Positions 1 to 9,080 of a stretch of 64,000 bases of DNA are shown here, piece by piece (position 1 is the first letter of the stretch; each line of letters opens with the position of its first letter). A program made the position numbers and the translations under genes. Source of the stretch: Pararhizobium gei (lineage in GTDB: Bacteria > Pseudomonadota > Alphaproteobacteria > Rhizobiales > Rhizobiaceae); contig NZ_CP119409.1 in assembly GCF_029223885.1 (NCBI RefSeq), positions 2,692,001 to 2,756,000 of the forward strand, written 5' to 3'. A model generated the notes under the pieces. It was not told where the DNA came from, made no database searches, and was given only the letters and a program-made list of their open reading frames with translations.

Positions 1-203
1 GGCTCCTCATGCGTCTGCCAATCAGGGCCACGGCTGTCGCGGTGCAGGGCTATTCTTGCCCGCATTTCGTCGTCCCAAGCCCGCCCCGTCGCGACATAGT
101 GCCTGTCCAGACCCGACCGAACGATCCATTGCTCGGCAAATGCCGATTTGCCGGAACGGGCGCCGCCGAGGACCAGCATGGATCCTGCTGCAATCGATGT
201 CAT
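1..203 (-). CDS. cobP: Adenosylcobinamide kinase/guanylyltransferase, N-terminal part (cut by window edge)
   Basis: This is the first 67 codons of a minus-strand gene that runs off the left edge. The protein begins [28 protein letters not shown] is the P-loop of CobU/CobP, the enzyme that phosphorylates adenosylcobinamide and transfers GMP to it late in cobalamin synthesis. The motif [11 protein letters not shown] follows, as expected for the family. The ATG at 203 is taken as the start; an internal ATG at 179 is possible. The gene lies about 170 nt downstream of a cobalamin riboswitch on the same strand, so it should be repressed by B12. Family identity is certain from the motif; only the N-terminus is visible. 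Confidence 0.9.
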   Translation of the reverse strand, partial: MTSIAAGSMLVLGGARSGKSAFAEQWIVRSGLDRHYVATGRAWDDEMRARIALHRDSRGPDWQTHEE

Positions 204-369
204 GAAATTATACCGGCCTCAGCACATGCCGGAGGGATCGCAAGCCGCGGGCCGCGAGATGAAGGGCAAGCCGCGTGAGCGGGATGATAGAGCCATGACA
301 ACCTCCGTGCTGGCATCGGGAGTATCTCTCCCTGGGTCGGGCGGACCCCTGGCGAAGACGGGGCCCTGC

Positions 370-740
370 GGATGGCAGGTCTCCTGGCTCACGGCGTCAC
401 GAACCTCTCTCTGAGGCCCGAACGGGTCCGCCTCGCCTTCCCGGAGTTTTGACGCCATATTGCAGGACTGCAATCGACGGGCAGAACGAAGAGGTGGACG
501 ATTCGTAGAGTGAGAGGCGTCCGGCCCCGGCTGATCGCACTGCAACTCCAGTGGCTTTTCCGGTTGGACCGCAGATTGCGCCGCCGCACCATGCGGCCGG
601 TGGAAACGACGGCTTTCCCGGATGGCGAACCCTGACCGTTCTACAGTCGCGGGGTCGGCTGCGATAAGAATGCCCGGTTTGGGTCCACTCCTCCACATTC
701 CCATTTACTCCCGAGCCGGAAACCGGCACGGGAACCATCC
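370..740 (-). promoter_or_regulatory. Cobalamin riboswitch upstream of cobP
   Basis: Read on the minus strand, the conserved blocks appear in the correct order. They are GGTTCCCG near 736, AAATGGGAATGTGG near 705, CCCCGCGACTGTAG near 650, GCCACTGGAG near 550, GGGAAGGCG near 440, and the B12 box AGCCAGGAGACCTGCC at 374-389. These are the hallmarks of the adenosylcobalamin riboswitch. At about 365 nt the element is longer than the usual 200 nt or so, which implies enlarged peripheral stems. A promoter sits just upstream and cobP lies downstream. The expression platform between 204 and 370 was not resolved; no clear intrinsic terminator is visible, so control of translation is likely. Confidence 0.92.
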
Positions 741-749
741 AATCATCGA

Positions 750-778
750 TGATTAGGCCCTCTGGCGGAAGCTGTCAA
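750..778 (-). promoter_or_regulatory. Sigma70-type promoter of the riboswitch-cobP transcript
   Basis: On the minus strand TTGACA (773-778) is followed after exactly 17 nt by TAATCA (750-755). The predicted transcription start falls at about 743, immediately before the first conserved riboswitch block. The cobP transcript therefore has its own start in the 3' flank of cobQ. Confidence 0.7.
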
Positions 779-797
779 TCGAGAGCGGAACCGGCGA

Positions 798-2252
798 TCA
801 GGGCATCAGCCCGTCAAGCCAGCCCGGGTCGAGAACGGCTTCGAGTTCAACGGCGACGTCGTCCAGCGCCGTGTCAACAGACTGGCGATAGTTCTGTCCG
901 CCCGCCTCGATGCCGAAGCTCTTGAGAAGGGCGGCGCGGTAGGCGTCGCTGGCGAAAAGCCCGTGCAGATAGGTTCCGCTCACCCTGCCATCCGGCGAGA
1001 CAGCGCCGTCCGCGCGACCGTCGATGAGGACCATCGGACTGGCGCAATCCGGGCCGGTCGTGCGTCCGAGATGAATTTCATACCCCTCCAGCACCACATC
1101 GAAAACCGCCGAGCGGGCACTGCTGTTGCGAACGGTCTTTTCAGGCGCCATCTCCGTTTCGACAGCGAGAAGGCCCAGACCGGCAAGCTCTGCGACATTG
1201 CCCTCGATGCCGTGCGGGTCGCGGACGCACTGGCCGAGCATCTGGTAGCCGCCGCAGATACCGATGACATGGCCCCCACGCCGAACATGGGCCTGCAGAT
1301 CGCGATCCCAGCCGTTGGCCCGCACATCGGCGAGGTCTGAAATTGTCGCTTTCGAGCCCGGAATGATCACCAGCCCCGCATCGTCCGGGATGGGTTCACC
1401 GGCGGGCACGAAGACGAGATCGACCTCCGGCTCGGCAGCCAGCGGATCGAGATCGTCAAAATTGGCAATGCGGGAAAGGACGGGAACCGCCACTTTCAGC
1501 GCCCGGCCGTTGGCGCGCGTCAGCCGTTCCAGAACGACGGAATCCTCGGCCGGCAGACGCTTGGCGCTTCTCAGCCATGGGACGACACCGAAACACGGCC
1601 AGCCGGTAAAGCCGCGGATCGCATCGATCCCCGCGTCGAAAAGCGTCACGTCTCCTCGAAACTTGTTGATGATATAGCCGCTGATCATGCGGCGATCGTC
1701 GTCCGTCAGGATGGTATGCGTGCCGACAAGCGAGGCCATGACACCGCCACGATCAATGTCGCCGACCAAAACCACCGGAACGCCGGCGCGGGTCGCAAAG
1801 CCCATATTGGCGATGTCGCCGGCCCGAAGATTGATCTCTGCGGGCGACCCCGCACCTTCGACGATAACAAGATCGCGGCCCCGGCTCACCTGCTCGAAGC
1901 TTTCAAGGACGGCGCCCATCAGTTTCGGCTTCAACGCCTGATAGTCCCGTCCCCTCGCCTGTCCGGCGACCTTGCCCTGGACGACGACCTGACTGCCGGT
2001 TTCCGATTGCGGCTTCAGGAGAACGGGATTCATATGCACGGACGACGGCACCCGCGCCGCCATCGACTGCAGCCACTGGGCGCGCCCGATCTCTCCACCG
2101 TCATCGGAGACGGCGGCATTGTTCGACATATTCTGCGGCTTGAAAGGCGCGACCTTGACGCCGCGATTGGCCATCAGGCGGCACAGCCCCGCCACGAGCA
2201 CCGTTTTCCCGACATCCGAGCCGGTCCCCTGAAGCATGATCCTTTTTGCCAT
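798..2252 (-). CDS. cobQ: Cobyric acid synthase
   Basis: The 484-residue protein starts MAKRIMLQGTGSDVGKT. It has the ATP-binding dethiobiotin-synthase-like domain at the N-terminus (GTGSDVGKT, then KPQNMSNNA) and a class I glutamine amidotransferase domain at the C-terminus. The nucleophile motif is GICGGYQMLG and the catalytic His lies in YLHGLF. CobQ amidates the b, d, e and g side chains of adenosylcobyrinic acid a,c-diamide using glutamine and ATP in the cytosol. Length is normal for the family. GAGGAT lies upstream of the ATG. The gene points toward cobP, but an independent riboswitch and promoter separate the two. I see no riboswitch in front of cobQ itself. Confidence 0.97.
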   Translation of the reverse strand: MAKRIMLQGTGSDVGKTVLVAGLCRLMANRGVKVAPFKPQNMSNNAAVSDDGGEIGRAQWLQSMAARVPSSVHMNPVLLKPQSETGSQVVVQGKVAGQARGRDYQALKPKLMGAVLESFEQVSRGRDLVIVEGAGSPAEINLRAGDIANMGFATRAGVPVVLVGDIDRGGVMASLVGTHTILTDDDRRMISGYIINKFRGDVTLFDAGIDAIRGFTGWPCFGVVPWLRSAKRLPAEDSVVLERLTRANGRALKVAVPVLSRIANFDDLDPLAAEPEVDLVFVPAGEPIPDDAGLVIIPGSKATISDLADVRANGWDRDLQAHVRRGGHVIGICGGYQMLGQCVRDPHGIEGNVAELAGLGLLAVETEMAPEKTVRNSSARSAVFDVVLEGYEIHLGRTTGPDCASPMVLIDGRADGAVSPDGRVSGTYLHGLFASDAYRAALLKSFGIEAGGQNYRQSVDTALDDVAVELEAVLDPGWLDGLMP

Positions 2253-2349
2253 GCCGATCCTCTAGCACCGCATCCGCCCGAAGTCGTCCCTTTCGCAATC
2301 CGGCGACGCTTTTTGCTGACGCAACCAGTATGATGACAGATGTTCAACG

Positions 2350-2388
2350 CAAAAGCCGCACCGGTTCCTCAACGAAACCGTGCGGCTT
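2350..2388 (-). terminator. Terminator-like hairpin upstream of cobQ
   Basis: On the minus strand AAGCCGCACGGTT (2376-2388) pairs with AACCGGTGCGGCTT (2353-2366), with one bulged base, and is followed by TTTTGCG. It resembles an intrinsic terminator with a short U-tract. It lies about 100 nt before the cobQ start on the coding strand, with no obvious gene upstream. It may end a small RNA or act as an attenuator. Confidence 0.45.
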
Positions 2389-2980
2389 GCCATGACAATC
2401 CGGCTCTCCGGCGTACACCCGAAGAAAGCGCCGATCCGGGACGCAGTACCTGATCCGGTCGGGCGGCAGTGTTTGCTGCCGCAGGGAACAATTAGCCTGA
2501 CAGGCGTTACCGGATGGTTATTAAGACCTTAAGCAAAGGTGAATTCGCGATTTTTTCGATTTTTTTTTAAATGCCGAAAAAATCCGGGACGGCGTAGACT
2601 GAACAGAATCCGTCTGCAATCAGCCGCGCTTTCTTGAAAGCCTATGAGTGCGGACCGTTTTTTCGGCCAATCGTCACGCATCTGCACAAAAATTTCGCGC
2701 ACAGCTATATATTTCAACAGCTTGCACGCCAGGTGCCATGAGAGCGACGGCTGTCATCACGGCCGTTTGACAAGGGAGAGGTTGATTTCTTCCTAAGAAT
2801 ATCTAGGCTTACCCATACGGCAAGAGAGAGGGCTGACATGCGATGAAAGCAAGCAGACAAACCTCCGGATACCGTGGCAGCGGGGAATACGGCGACCTCG
2901 CCAAACAGCCCCTCGCTTCGACTTGAGCAATGGCCGCCAGGGCAAGCAGTATTCTGGCCGGCCCCGATTTTTTGGCTGCA
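2389..2980. other. Long intergenic region between cobQ and the ABC transporter operon
   Basis: No convincing gene is visible in this 0.6-kb gap. It contains a 7-bp GC hairpin (GCGGCAG at 2463-2469 and CTGCCGC at 2476-2482), an AT-rich tract with runs of T near 2548-2570, and a small TTAAG/CTTAA inverted repeat near 2522. It must hold the promoters of both divergent units, but I could not assign boxes with confidence. Confidence 0.5.
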
Positions 2981-3000
2981 TTAAGACTGGGAGGTCTTAA
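2981..3000 (+). promoter_or_regulatory. Hairpin presenting the Shine-Dalgarno of the binding-protein gene
   Basis: TTAAGAC (2981-2987) and GTCTTAA (2994-3000) form a perfect 7-bp stem around the loop TGGGAG. The ribosome-binding sequence GGGAGG lies in the loop and the first stem base pair. The start codon follows 3 nt after the hairpin, so the structure could tune translation of the binding protein. Confidence 0.5.
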
Positions 3001-3003
3001 ATC

Positions 3004-4002
3004 ATGAAGAAGCTTCTCGCTTCCACCATCCTCGCCGCCGGCGTCTATGCTATGGCCGGTTCGGCTCAGGCCGCAGATTGCGGCGATGTCAGCATTGCCG
3101 AAATGAACTGGGCTTCCGCTGGCGTAGCCGCGCAGGTCGATGCCTTCATCCTCAGCAATGGCTATGGCTGCAACGCGTCTCTCGTCGTCGGCGACACGAT
3201 GCCGACCTTCACCTCGATGAACGAAAAAGGCCAACCGGACGTCGCCCCGGAAATGTGGATGGACTCGCTGCGCGTCCCGCTCGATGCGGCCGTCAAGGAA
3301 GGCCGGTTGATCCAGGCTGCGGAAATCCTCAGCGACGGTGGCGTACAGGGCTGGTGGGTTCCGAAATATTTCGCCGATGCCCATCCGGATATCAAGACCG
3401 TCCAGGATGCGATCAAGCATCCCGACCTGTTCCCCGCGCCTGAAGATTCGTCGAAAGGCGCCGTCTTCAACTGCCCGGCGGGATGGAGCTGCCAGATTTC
3501 CACCACCAATCTCTACAAGGCGATCGACGGCGATGCCGCCGGCTTCACGCTGGTCGACACGGGCTCGGCAGCCGGCCTGGACGGTTCTATCGCCAACGCC
3601 TACGAAAAGAAGGCCGGCTGGCTTGGATATTATTGGGCACCGACGGCTATTCTCGGCAAATACGAGATGACAAAGCTCGGCTTTGGCATGGAGACGGACA
3701 AGGCTGAATGGGATCGCTGCACCAGCGTGACCGACTGCCCCGACCCCAAGGTCAACGGCTATCCGACGTCCGAAGTCTACACCATCGTTACCAAGGGCTT
3801 TGCCGAAAAGGCCGAAGTCGCGATGGATTATATCAAGAAGCGCAGCTGGGAAAACGCGACGGTGAACAAGGTTCTGGCCTGGATGGACGAGAACCAGGGC
3901 AACAATGCCGACGCCGCCAAGCACTTCCTGGAAACTTATCCGGAAGTCTGGACCACCTGGGTCACACCGGATGTAGCGGAAAAGGTCAAGGCCGCTCTGT
4001 AG
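3004..4002 (+). CDS. ProX/ChoX-type quaternary-amine ABC transporter substrate-binding protein
   Basis: A 332-residue periplasmic solute-binding protein of the OpuAC/ProX family. A signal peptide covers residues 1-23, with a likely cleavage after AQA. Trp- and Tyr-rich segments (EMNWAS, APEMWMDS, QGWWVPKYF, WLGYYWAP) fit the aromatic cage that binds trimethylammonium groups in this family. It is first in an operon with a ProW-type permease and a ProV-type ATPase. The family imports glycine betaine, choline, proline betaine or carnitine; the exact ligand cannot be read from the sequence. The corrinoid methyltransferase island and BHMT-like gene nearby favour a betaine as catabolic substrate. 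The Shine-Dalgarno sits in a small hairpin. Confidence 0.88.
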   Translation: MKKLLASTILAAGVYAMAGSAQAADCGDVSIAEMNWASAGVAAQVDAFILSNGYGCNASLVVGDTMPTFTSMNEKGQPDVAPEMWMDSLRVPLDAAVKEGRLIQAAEILSDGGVQGWWVPKYFADAHPDIKTVQDAIKHPDLFPAPEDSSKGAVFNCPAGWSCQISTTNLYKAIDGDAAGFTLVDTGSAAGLDGSIANAYEKKAGWLGYYWAPTAILGKYEMTKLGFGMETDKAEWDRCTSVTDCPDPKVNGYPTSEVYTIVTKGFAEKAEVAMDYIKKRSWENATVNKVLAWMDENQGNNADAAKHFLETYPEVWTTWVTPDVAEKVKAAL

Positions 4003-4166
4003 CATCGAGAACTGACAGAAGGCCGCCGGACATGGGGCATTGGCGGCCTTCTGCAGCAAAGCACTTCCGGACGAAAAGAAACAACACCGGACCTCTGTCC
4101 GACGGCGTTTCGAGCCGCCGCCCGCCATCGAAGGTTGAGCGATTTCGGCATATAAAGGGGGACTGA

Positions 4167-5078
4167 ATGGCAACTGTTTGCAGCTATCTGCCGACCGTTC
4201 TATGCAAATTTCCATCCATCAGCGATGGCGCGATCCGCGTCGTCCGAAAATTTATCGATGACGGTTTCAAGGCCTTCGTTCGTGCCTGGGGCGATGTCAT
4301 CGACACCCTCATTCAGCCATTGCAATGGTTTTTGAATACGCTCGAAGGAATTTTCACCGGCTCTCCCTGGCCGATCATCCTCATCATCATGGTCGCGATC
4401 GTCTACTACGGCAGCCGCGACCTTAAAATCGTTATCGGCACCGTCTTTTCGATGATGGCCATCGGTGTGGTCGGACTCTGGAACGACACGATGATCACGC
4501 TTGCCATGGTCACTGTCTGTACCCTGATCTCGGTTATCGTCGGCATTCCCATCGGCATCGCCATGGCGCGCTCCAACCGGACGCAGTCGGTCGTCAATCC
4601 GATCCTGGATGTGATGCAGACCCTGCCCAGTTTCGTCTATCTCATTCCCGTCGTCATGATTTTCGGCATCGGCAAGGTGCCCGGCCTGATCGCCGTGGTC
4701 ATCTACGCCATTCCGCCGATGATCCGGCTGACCAATCTCGGCATCCGGCTGGTGGACAAGGAGGTGCTGGAAGCGGCCGATGCCTTTGGCTCCTCGACAT
4801 GGCAGCGGCTGAAGAACGTGCAGATGCCGCTTGCATTGCCGACGATCATGGCCGGCATTAACCAGACGATCATGATGTCGCTGGCGATGGTGGTGATCGC
4901 CTCGATGATCGGCGTTGGCGGGCTGGGCCGAAACGTACTTCAGGCCATCAACAACCAGTTCTTCACGGTCGGCTTCCTCAACGGCTTCGCGCTCGTGGCC
5001 ATCGCCATCATTTTTGACCGTACCAGCCAGGCCTTCGGCAAACGCCTGCAGAAGCATTCGGAGATCGTTCATGGCTAG
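4167..5078 (+). CDS. ProW-type quaternary-amine ABC transporter permease
   Basis: The 303-residue integral membrane protein has a hydrophilic N-terminal stretch of about 70 residues, then several hydrophobic segments (PIILIIMVAIVYYG, VFSMMAIGVVGLW, FVYLIPVVMIFGIG, MMSLAMVVIASMIGVGGLG). The cytoplasmic EAADAFGSSTWQRLKNVQMPLA loop matches the EAA motif that docks the ATPase. AAGGGGGA precedes the ATG. It overlaps the ATPase gene by 8 nt, indicating translational coupling. It forms the membrane channel of the importer with its two neighbours. Confidence 0.93.
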   Translation: MATVCSYLPTVLCKFPSISDGAIRVVRKFIDDGFKAFVRAWGDVIDTLIQPLQWFLNTLEGIFTGSPWPIILIIMVAIVYYGSRDLKIVIGTVFSMMAIGVVGLWNDTMITLAMVTVCTLISVIVGIPIGIAMARSNRTQSVVNPILDVMQTLPSFVYLIPVVMIFGIGKVPGLIAVVIYAIPPMIRLTNLGIRLVDKEVLEAADAFGSSTWQRLKNVQMPLALPTIMAGINQTIMMSLAMVVIASMIGVGGLGRNVLQAINNQFFTVGFLNGFALVAIAIIFDRTSQAFGKRLQKHSEIVHG

Positions 5079-6111
5079 TCACGCTATCGAGATCAAAGCC
5101 CTCTACAAAATCTTCGGGCCCAACGGCGCAGACTATGTTGAGCGGGTCGTGGGCGGAATGACCAAGACCGAACTCAACGAACAATACGGACATGTGCTCG
5201 GTCTTCAGGATATCAACATCTCCATGCCGGCAGGCGGCATCATGGTGGTCATGGGCCTGTCGGGATCGGGCAAATCGACGCTGATCCGGCACATCAATCG
5301 CCTGATCGACCCGACCGCCGGAGAAGTTCTCTACGATGGCGTCGACGTCTGCAAGATGAGCGAGAAGGATCTTCGCGCATTCCGCCGTCTCAAGACCGCC
5401 ATGGTGTTCCAGAAATTCGCCCTTCTGCCGCATCGCACGATCATTGAAAATACAATCTACGGACTGGAGATTCAGGGTGTTCCGGATGCGGAAAGCCGCA
5501 AGAGGGCGCAGGGCTGGATCGAACGCGTTGGCTTGAAAGGGTTCGAGAATAACTATCCGAACCAGCTTTCCGGCGGCATGCAGCAACGGGTCGGCCTCGC
5601 GCGCGCGCTGACCAACGATGCCGACATTCTTCTGATGGATGAAGCCTATTCGGCGCTCGATCCTCTGATCCGCGTCGATATGCAGACAGTGCTGCTCGAC
5701 CTGCAGAAGGAACTGAAGAAGACAGTGGTCTTCATCACCCATGACCTTGATGAAGCACTCAGGCTTGGAGACAAGATCGCTATCCTGCGGGATGGCAAAG
5801 TTATTCAGCAGGGCACAGGACAGGAGATCGTCCTCAACCCGGCCGATGAGTACATCACCGCTTTCGTCAAGGAAGTGAACCGCGGCCGGGTCATCAATGT
5901 CGAAACCATCATGAAGCCCCTGGCCGGTGATCCACAGGGCATCCCGCTCAAACTCGGCACCGTTCTGGAAAATGCCGCCCGGATGATGACCTCTGCCAAT
6001 CAGACAGCCGCGCATGTCATCGACGAGAATGGAAAGCCTGTCGGCTGGCTCGATCTTGCCACCGTCATTTCCGCCATGGTGACACCCACCAGCCACCTTG
6101 AGGCAGCCTGA
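5071..6111 (+). CDS. ProV-type quaternary-amine ABC transporter ATPase
   Basis: A 346-residue ABC ATPase. Walker A is GLSGSGKST, the signature is LSGGMQQRVG, Walker B is ILLMDEAYSALDP and the switch is THDLDEA. The N-terminal VERVVGGMTKTELNEQYGHVLGLQDIN is the ProV/OpuAA-specific extension. A C-terminal CBS-like regulatory region (from NRGRVINVETIM onward) follows; in OpuA such domains sense ionic strength. The start at 5071 was chosen because it overlaps the permease stop by 8 nt and begins at the conserved N-terminus; the ORF stays open farther upstream only by chance. Confidence 0.93.
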   Translation: MASHAIEIKALYKIFGPNGADYVERVVGGMTKTELNEQYGHVLGLQDINISMPAGGIMVVMGLSGSGKSTLIRHINRLIDPTAGEVLYDGVDVCKMSEKDLRAFRRLKTAMVFQKFALLPHRTIIENTIYGLEIQGVPDAESRKRAQGWIERVGLKGFENNYPNQLSGGMQQRVGLARALTNDADILLMDEAYSALDPLIRVDMQTVLLDLQKELKKTVVFITHDLDEALRLGDKIAILRDGKVIQQGTGQEIVLNPADEYITAFVKEVNRGRVINVETIMKPLAGDPQGIPLKLGTVLENAARMMTSANQTAAHVIDENGKPVGWLDLATVISAMVTPTSHLEAA

Positions 6112-6141
6112 GAACCGTTCCGGGTTTCCCCGACAGATCGC

Positions 6142-7422
6142 TCAGCGTGCTGGGGACGAAAGGATGGACCGGGCAAGTTTACTCGGCTCGGCCACAGCCT
6201 GTTTTCGCCCCAGCCTGGCGGCAAGCGCCCTGGACAGCCGGATGCCCGGTCTCTCGACGAGAAAATGCGCAACGAGCGCAGTTGCGATCACGGCAGCGAT
6301 CATCGTTAAGGTTACAACGGTTCCAACCACAGGCCCCTGAACGCCGAACCCGAAAAAAGCTTCGTCTCCGATCCTGAACGAGCCAACAAGCGGCATGCCA
6401 GTGATTTTTTCCAGTACGCTGGCGACGTTGATCATGCGCGACTGGACGAAGATGTGAACCATGTAGATCCCGTAGGACAACGTGCCGAGCCACAGGAATG
6501 CCGGCCGGTTCAGGACACGGCTGACCAAGCCGCCCTGATAGCTGAAGACGCAGATCGACAGGGCGAAGACGAAAGGGGCAAAGATGTTCGCCGGACCTCG
6601 CCCCGCGACGCTGACGAAAGCCAGAACCCCTGCAAGTGTGAACACCTCGGCAAGTGTCGCGACATGCGACGGACGCGCCGCCGCGCGCGCACGGCCATGC
6701 CCGGCGACGAGTGTTTTTCCAAGCCAGTGATAGAGAAGCGCGCCAAGCGAGAAGCCGTAGAGACAACGCAGCAAACCGAGATGCCATGTGGTATCGATAG
6801 TGGTCGGCGACCACGCGTGGATTGCAGCCATCCCGGCAATCACAACCGCCACAAGGACGATCCAGTGACGGCGGCCGAGGATCATGACGGCAAGGCCGAA
6901 GATCAGGTAGGTCCAGATCTCCGCCGAGATGCTCCAGCTCGGGCTGTTCCAAGTCGGCCGGCTATCGACGCCGGTTCCATTCAGCATCAGGAGGCTGTTG
7001 ATCAGCTCCGGTATGCTGTTGCCTTCCGAAAAGGGGGCAGGTCCCTCCCCGCGCAAGGCCGGCACCGTCAGCCTCAGGAGTTCAAAGACGAGGAAAACCA
7101 TCAGCACCGCGAAATGCAGCGGATAGATGCGGCCGACACGCGAAATTCCGAAACGGAGATAATCGACACCGCTGGAAAGCGATTCCCTGTACCGGTGGGC
7201 GATCACAAAGCCTGACAGAACGAAGAAATAATCCACGAACAAATAGGCGTGGCGAATGATCAGGCTTTCGGATAGCGGGCCGGAGGCTGGAAAATGCATC
7301 ATTGCGACCAGCAATGCGCAGATGCCGCGCCAAGAATCGAGAACGGAAAACCGAACACCAGACAGATCGCTCGTTCCAGTTTGATCCAGCCGGGAAGGCC
7401 GGACTGTTCCAAGAGTGTCCAT
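6142..7422 (-). CDS. Acyltransferase-3 family membrane protein
   Basis: The protein has 426 residues from the ATG at 7422; a longer reading would need a TTG start. It begins with the acyltransferase-3 signature: LDSWRGICALLVAMMHF carries the R-G and H residues, and FVDYFFVLSGFVIAHRY follows. About ten hydrophobic segments span the rest, ending in an Arg-rich tail. Such proteins O-acetylate or O-succinylate cell-surface and secreted polysaccharides, or cyclic glucans, at the inner membrane. It lies convergent to the ABC operon and next to an ExoQ-like gene, which suggests a role in surface polysaccharide decoration. The substrate is unknown. Confidence 0.88.
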   Translation of the reverse strand: MDTLGTVRPSRLDQTGTSDLSGVRFSVLDSWRGICALLVAMMHFPASGPLSESLIIRHAYLFVDYFFVLSGFVIAHRYRESLSSGVDYLRFGISRVGRIYPLHFAVLMVFLVFELLRLTVPALRGEGPAPFSEGNSIPELINSLLMLNGTGVDSRPTWNSPSWSISAEIWTYLIFGLAVMILGRRHWIVLVAVVIAGMAAIHAWSPTTIDTTWHLGLLRCLYGFSLGALLYHWLGKTLVAGHGRARAAARPSHVATLAEVFTLAGVLAFVSVAGRGPANIFAPFVFALSICVFSYQGGLVSRVLNRPAFLWLGTLSYGIYMVHIFVQSRMINVASVLEKITGMPLVGSFRIGDEAFFGFGVQGPVVGTVVTLTMIAAVIATALVAHFLVERPGIRLSRALAARLGRKQAVAEPSKLARSILSSPAR

Positions 7423-7704
7423 GATCGTGTTCGCTCCAAAGAAAAAGACACAATCGCCGTCGAGGGCGAGGGTAGCCAAGGATCGAGCAAGCCTTATGCC
7501 ACCCTTCGAAATTTTTGTTTAAGCCAGCAGCAGGGCGCGCGGTAAAAGTAGAAACGAGGTAAATTTTCATTCGCCGCGCGGGCTTTACCGCGGTTTAACC
7601 ATGACGCCGTACAATGCGCGAGATCCTGGCGATCAATGCCATGATGTGCTTGTCGCACCCCCGTCGCGGCGCGAAAGACGCCAAAGGGCGGATGAAAACC
7701 ACTC

Positions 7705-9045
7705 ATGGACGCATCTGCCGTGCAACACCCCGACGCCACAGCCCTCTCAGCGCAGCCGGCCCCGGATGGACTGGCGCGCAGTCTGCGCTCTGCAGCCGCC
7801 TTCCTGTCGGGCTTCGGCCTGTTCGTGATGATCTTCACGCTCGATCCCTTCGTCGGCGATGTCGCGTCCGATCCGACCCAGACAAGCACCGCCAACGTCG
7901 TCAACCAGATCGGTTATCTCGGGCTGGGCGGCCTGTATATTTTCGCCATGCTGGCGATCGTGGATCCCCGGACCTTCGTGCGCCTCGCCTCGCCGACCTG
8001 GCTTGTCGTGTTTGCCATCGCCTATATATCCTGCCTCCAGTCCTACGACATGGTCGCTTCGGCGCGCGGCGTAACGCTCAGCCTTGTGGCCATGCTGATC
8101 GTTGCCGGGGTCCTCGCCCTGCCACGCAGCGAAAAGGACTTCGTCACGGCCTGCGCAAATGCCGTCCTGTTCCTGATCATCATCAATTATGCAGCCCTTG
8201 TCGTCATACCGGACAAGGCGATCCATCAGGCATCGAGTCTCGAATCCTGGCATGCCGGCTTTTGGCGCGGACATCTGTCCCACAAGAACGTGACGGCACC
8301 GGTCTTTTCCGTGCTTGCCATGTTCGGCATCTATACCATCCGGTCCGGCTTGCGCCTACGCGGCTGGCTGATCACGGGACTTGCCCTCATCTTCGTTCTT
8401 CACACCGGCTCCAAAACCACCATCGGCTTCCTGCCTCTGGCCATTGGCGTCGTCCTCGGCGGTCGCGCCATCCGCAGTCCGGGCGGGATGGTCTTCGCCC
8501 ATCTCTGTCTTGCGATCCTGATCGGCTGTCTGACCGTCGGAACGATCTACTCCCCGGCTCTTCTGGCAGCGACCAGGGCCATCCTGGAGGACTACACCTT
8601 TACCGGCCGTGACGCGATCTGGCAGTTCGCTACCGAAAGCATCGCCGCGCACCCCATGTTCGGCCACGGCTATGCAAGCTTCTGGCAATCGCCGGTCATT
8701 CGCGGCATGGAGGCAAATTTCGAGGCGGACTGGGACGTGCGCGGCATCATTTCGGCGCATAATACGTTTCTGGATGCACTCCTGACCTTCGGCATTCCCG
8801 GCGGCGGTCTGCTCATCGTGCTGCTTTTCCTAAAACCGCTTGTGGATTACATGCGCGCCGCGCGCCGTGAAAGCAGCCGGAATTTTGCTGATTTCTGCGT
8901 CATGATCGTTGTTTTCATGACCTATAACGGCATGCTGGAATCCTTTGTTCTCAACCGTGCCGACCCGCAATGGATGCTGCTGGCGCTCGGCGTTTTCGGC
9001 CTCGGTCTCTCTGCGCGATCGGACATCCGGCGGAGAGCCGACTGA
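7705..9045 (+). CDS. O-antigen ligase / ExoQ-like polysaccharide polymerase family protein
   Basis: The 446-residue protein has about eleven hydrophobic segments. The central HAGFWRGHLSHKNVTAPVF segment resembles the HK-N motif of the Wzy/WaaL/ExoQ family, and a large loop follows GRDAIWQFATESIAAHPMFGHGYASFW, a typical GR-x-IW element. Members polymerise or ligate undecaprenyl-linked sugar repeats at the periplasmic face. Rhizobial ExoQ has this size, but no exo glycosyltransferase genes flank it here, so I give no symbol. The start at 7705 follows a purine-rich stretch, and upstream ORFs are shadows. Confidence 0.82.
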   Translation: MDASAVQHPDATALSAQPAPDGLARSLRSAAAFLSGFGLFVMIFTLDPFVGDVASDPTQTSTANVVNQIGYLGLGGLYIFAMLAIVDPRTFVRLASPTWLVVFAIAYISCLQSYDMVASARGVTLSLVAMLIVAGVLALPRSEKDFVTACANAVLFLIIINYAALVVIPDKAIHQASSLESWHAGFWRGHLSHKNVTAPVFSVLAMFGIYTIRSGLRLRGWLITGLALIFVLHTGSKTTIGFLPLAIGVVLGGRAIRSPGGMVFAHLCLAILIGCLTVGTIYSPALLAATRAILEDYTFTGRDAIWQFATESIAAHPMFGHGYASFWQSPVIRGMEANFEADWDVRGIISAHNTFLDALLTFGIPGGGLLIVLLFLKPLVDYMRAARRESSRNFADFCVMIVVFMTYNGMLESFVLNRADPQWMLLALGVFGLGLSARSDIRRRAD

Positions 9046-9064
9046 CGCCGGCCCTTGCGTTCAC

Positions 9065-9080
9065 ATAAAGATATCTTTAT
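9065..9080. promoter_or_regulatory. 16-bp perfect palindrome, candidate SahR-type operator
   Basis: ATAAAGATATCTTTAT is a perfect AT-rich palindrome in GC-rich DNA, 33 nt upstream of the chosen start of the homocysteine methyltransferase. From memory, it resembles the operator of the SAH-sensing ArsR-family repressor SahR, which controls methionine-cycle genes in alphaproteobacteria. This agrees with the gene downstream but could not be checked. Confidence 0.6.

Noticed and set aside
2395..2495. Possible TPP riboswitch on the plus strand (ACCTGATCCGG, then GCAGGGAA).
   Set aside because: The CTGAGA block is missing and the CCGG/CCGGC pairing is absent; the match is limited to two short pieces and no thiamine gene follows.
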